DNA of 14,785 nucleotides from Planctomycetota bacterium (GTDB taxonomy: Bacteria; Planctomycetota; UBA11346): the NCBI GenBank assembly GCA_947470885.1, contig CANIXE010000016.1:1-14785 (forward strand), in the 5' to 3' direction. The notes under the pieces were generated by a model. It was not told the DNA's origin. It made no database searches and saw only the letters and a program-made list of their open reading frames with translations. A program made the translations under genes and the position numbers. Positions 13,544-14,785 of the stretch are shown one piece after another; position 1 is the first letter of the stretch; each line of letters opens with the position of its first letter.

Positions 13544-14785
13544 GAACAGTTCTCCCCCGGTGGATGCCCCCGCCAGTCCGGCGGCCAGGACCTGGACCAC
13601 TCCCGGTCCATGTTCCCACACGGCGGGGATGATGCCCAGGACCCGCTCCTGGCGGAGCTCCCGGGGCCGCACATAGCTGCGCAGGATGCCGATCGCCGGC
13701 AAATTCCGCTGTTTGCGGGCAACCCGCGACAATTCCCGCAGCAATCGCACCCGTTCCCGCTCCAGCCGGCGGGCCGCCGCCGGGGCGACCAGGGCTGTCC
13801 GCCGGATGGCCTCGTCCAGTGCGTTCAGCACCGCCGGATCCGGCGGAATAGTCGGCATGACGCTGGGGGGCACCGAACCGGCAAGGGACTCCACCGTGAG
13901 CCCCCATCCCGTCCCGGCCCGGGCCAACCAGCCGGGCACCAGGGTGCACGAGGTACGTCGGATCAGGCGGGGCGGTTCCACCCCCAGGGCAGCATAGGCT
14001 GGAGCCAGGAACCGGTGGTAGGCGGCCTCCCCCGGACCGGCGATGAAGCGGGTGCAGGGTAGGGCAGCCTGCTGCAACAACGGACGCAGGGCCGCCCCAG
14101 GGCTGAGGCTGTCCGGATCGGTCTCCCACCGGGCCAGGGCTGCCGCTGGGGTCATCGCCACCCGGGATTCCGGAAGATCGGCAAATACCGGAGCTTCCGT
14201 CATTGGGCCAAAGGCATCCGCCATTCCCTCGGCCAACAGGCGGGAACGTTCTTCCGCCAGGGCCGTCACCGGCCAGGCGGTCAATGCCCGGTGGAGAGCG
14301 GTTCGCCACAGGGGTCGCAGGCGGTGGGACTCCACGGTCAACAGACCGGGCACCAGGGCGCGGAGCAGGCGGCCCTGCCAAGCGCTCCAGGTTTCGCCTT
14401 CACTTGGTGCCTGGGCCTGGACCCAGGCGGTGCCCAGCCCCGGTCCCAGGTACTTTGCACACGCGACCATCAGGTCATCCCAACCCTCCCGGGCGGGCCG
14501 GTGACGCAGGGCCGCCCGACCCGTCAGGGCCACTTGGCAGCGCTGGACCCGGCCCTCCCGGGTGAGGAGGTCCACATGCCCAGCTTCGCCCACATCGTGG
14601 TCTTCGCCGGCGATCCAGAACACGGGCACCAGCCCTTCGATCCGGGCCAATTCCCGGGCCTGGATGGCCTTGATCAGCGTATAGAGGGGACCACCCCCCA
14701 GGGCCGGTTGCTGGCCGGCGACCACCAGGGATGCACCTTCGGCCACGGCCCGGCATAGGGCCGGGTCTCCCTCCAACAGATGACC
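13523..14785 (-). CDS. bshC: Bacillithiol synthase, putative cysteine-adding enzyme (partial, 5' end outside window)
   Basis: BshC is thought to join cysteine to glucosaminyl-malate in the last step of bacillithiol synthesis. About 420 C-terminal residues are present, and the frame is open to the right edge. The Bacillus protein is about 540 residues, with roughly 85 before the first motif, so an N-terminal piece is missing. Conserved blocks: LVVAGQQPALGGGPLYTLIK (compare VGGQQAGLLTGPLYT), VPVFWIAGEDHDVGEAGHVD (the family's strongest motif), an RSYVRPRELRQERVLGIIP stretch and a C-terminal region rich in Arg and Ala that fits the known coiled-coil segment. The in-frame TTG at 14776 falls in the conserved domain and is unlikely to be the start. 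It is convergent with tetR, overlapping it by 21 bp. No bshA or bshB is in view. Confidence 0.9.
   Translation of the reverse strand, partial: GHLLEGDPALCRAVAEGASLVVAGQQPALGGGPLYTLIKAIQARELARIEGLVPVFWIAGEDHDVGEAGHVDLLTREGRVQRCQVALTGRAALRHRPAREGWDDLMVACAKYLGPGLGTAWVQAQAPSEGETWSAWQGRLLRALVPGLLTVESHRLRPLWRTALHRALTAWPVTALAEERSRLLAEGMADAFGPMTEAPVFADLPESRVAMTPAAALARWETDPDSLSPGAALRPLLQQAALPCTRFIAGPGEAAYHRFLAPAYAALGVEPPRLIRRTSCTLVPGWLARAGTGWGLTVESLAGSVPPSVMPTIPPDPAVLNALDEAIRRTALVAPAAARRLERERVRLLRELSRVARKQRNLPAIGILRSYVRPRELRQERVLGIIPAVWEHGPGVVQVLAAGLAGASTGGELFLRLDQA

Noticed and set aside
13509..14381. 290-residue minus-strand frame
   Set aside because: Frame-shifted shadow of bshC, Gly/Pro-rich and without motifs.
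1..14785. Mobile elements, CRISPR arrays, tRNA or rRNA genes
   Set aside because: No transposase-like protein, terminal repeats, regularly spaced repeats or tRNA-like cloverleaf was noticed; base composition looks even along the window.

Overview
The window is a dense, G+C-rich stretch (mid-60s percent by eye, not counted) from a bacterial chromosome. It holds eleven protein genes, two of them cut by the window edges. I see no tRNA, rRNA, insertion sequence, CRISPR array or phage gene. The genes point to a peptidoglycan-making bacterium: a meso-diaminopimelate pathway enzyme (DapD), MurD, a Sec-exported phosphatase-fold protein and a protein that appears to span the membrane. BshC implies bacillithiol rather than glutathione as the low-molecular-weight thiol, which argues against ordinary Proteobacteria. 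The DUF4388-type/PEGA/propeller protein, the orphan CheA-like kinase and BshC together would fit Planctomycetota or a similar deep lineage. That placement is a weak inference.

Layout from left to right. A leftward alanine aminotransferase gene (alaA-like, 3' part outside the window) is divergent from a rightward pair at 609-3687. The pair encodes a GAF-like sensory protein and a CheA-family histidine kinase, overlaps by 8 bp, and lies behind a good sigma70-like promoter. It meets, tail to tail with an 18 bp gap, a long leftward run. Read in its own direction (right to left), that run is corA, a secreted alkaline-phosphatase-superfamily protein, murD, a 1135-residue membrane-spanning DUF4388-type/coil/PEGA/propeller protein, a C45-family autoproteolytic amidohydrolase or acyltransferase, and dapD. 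A TetR-family regulator lies divergent from corA, and its 3' end overlaps the 3' end of bshC, which runs off the right edge.

How the genes may fit together. MurD and DapD are both envelope/peptidoglycan biosynthesis genes. The phosphatase-fold gene overlaps murD by ATGA and is likely translated with it. The C45 enzyme lies 49 bp upstream of dapD. This suggests a loosely envelope-centred leftward transcription block, but only the phosphatase-murD coupling is strongly supported by the sequence. The chemosensory-type pair has no receptor, CheW, CheY, CheB or CheR beside it, so its inputs and outputs must be encoded elsewhere.

No clearly new multi-gene system is visible. The parts most worth following up are the GAF protein with a possible degenerate kinase-like C-terminal half coupled to a CheA lacking an obvious P2 domain, the membrane-spanning DUF4388-type/PEGA/propeller protein, the secreted phosphatase-fold protein coupled to murD, and an 18-bp perfect palindrome just upstream of the C45 gene.
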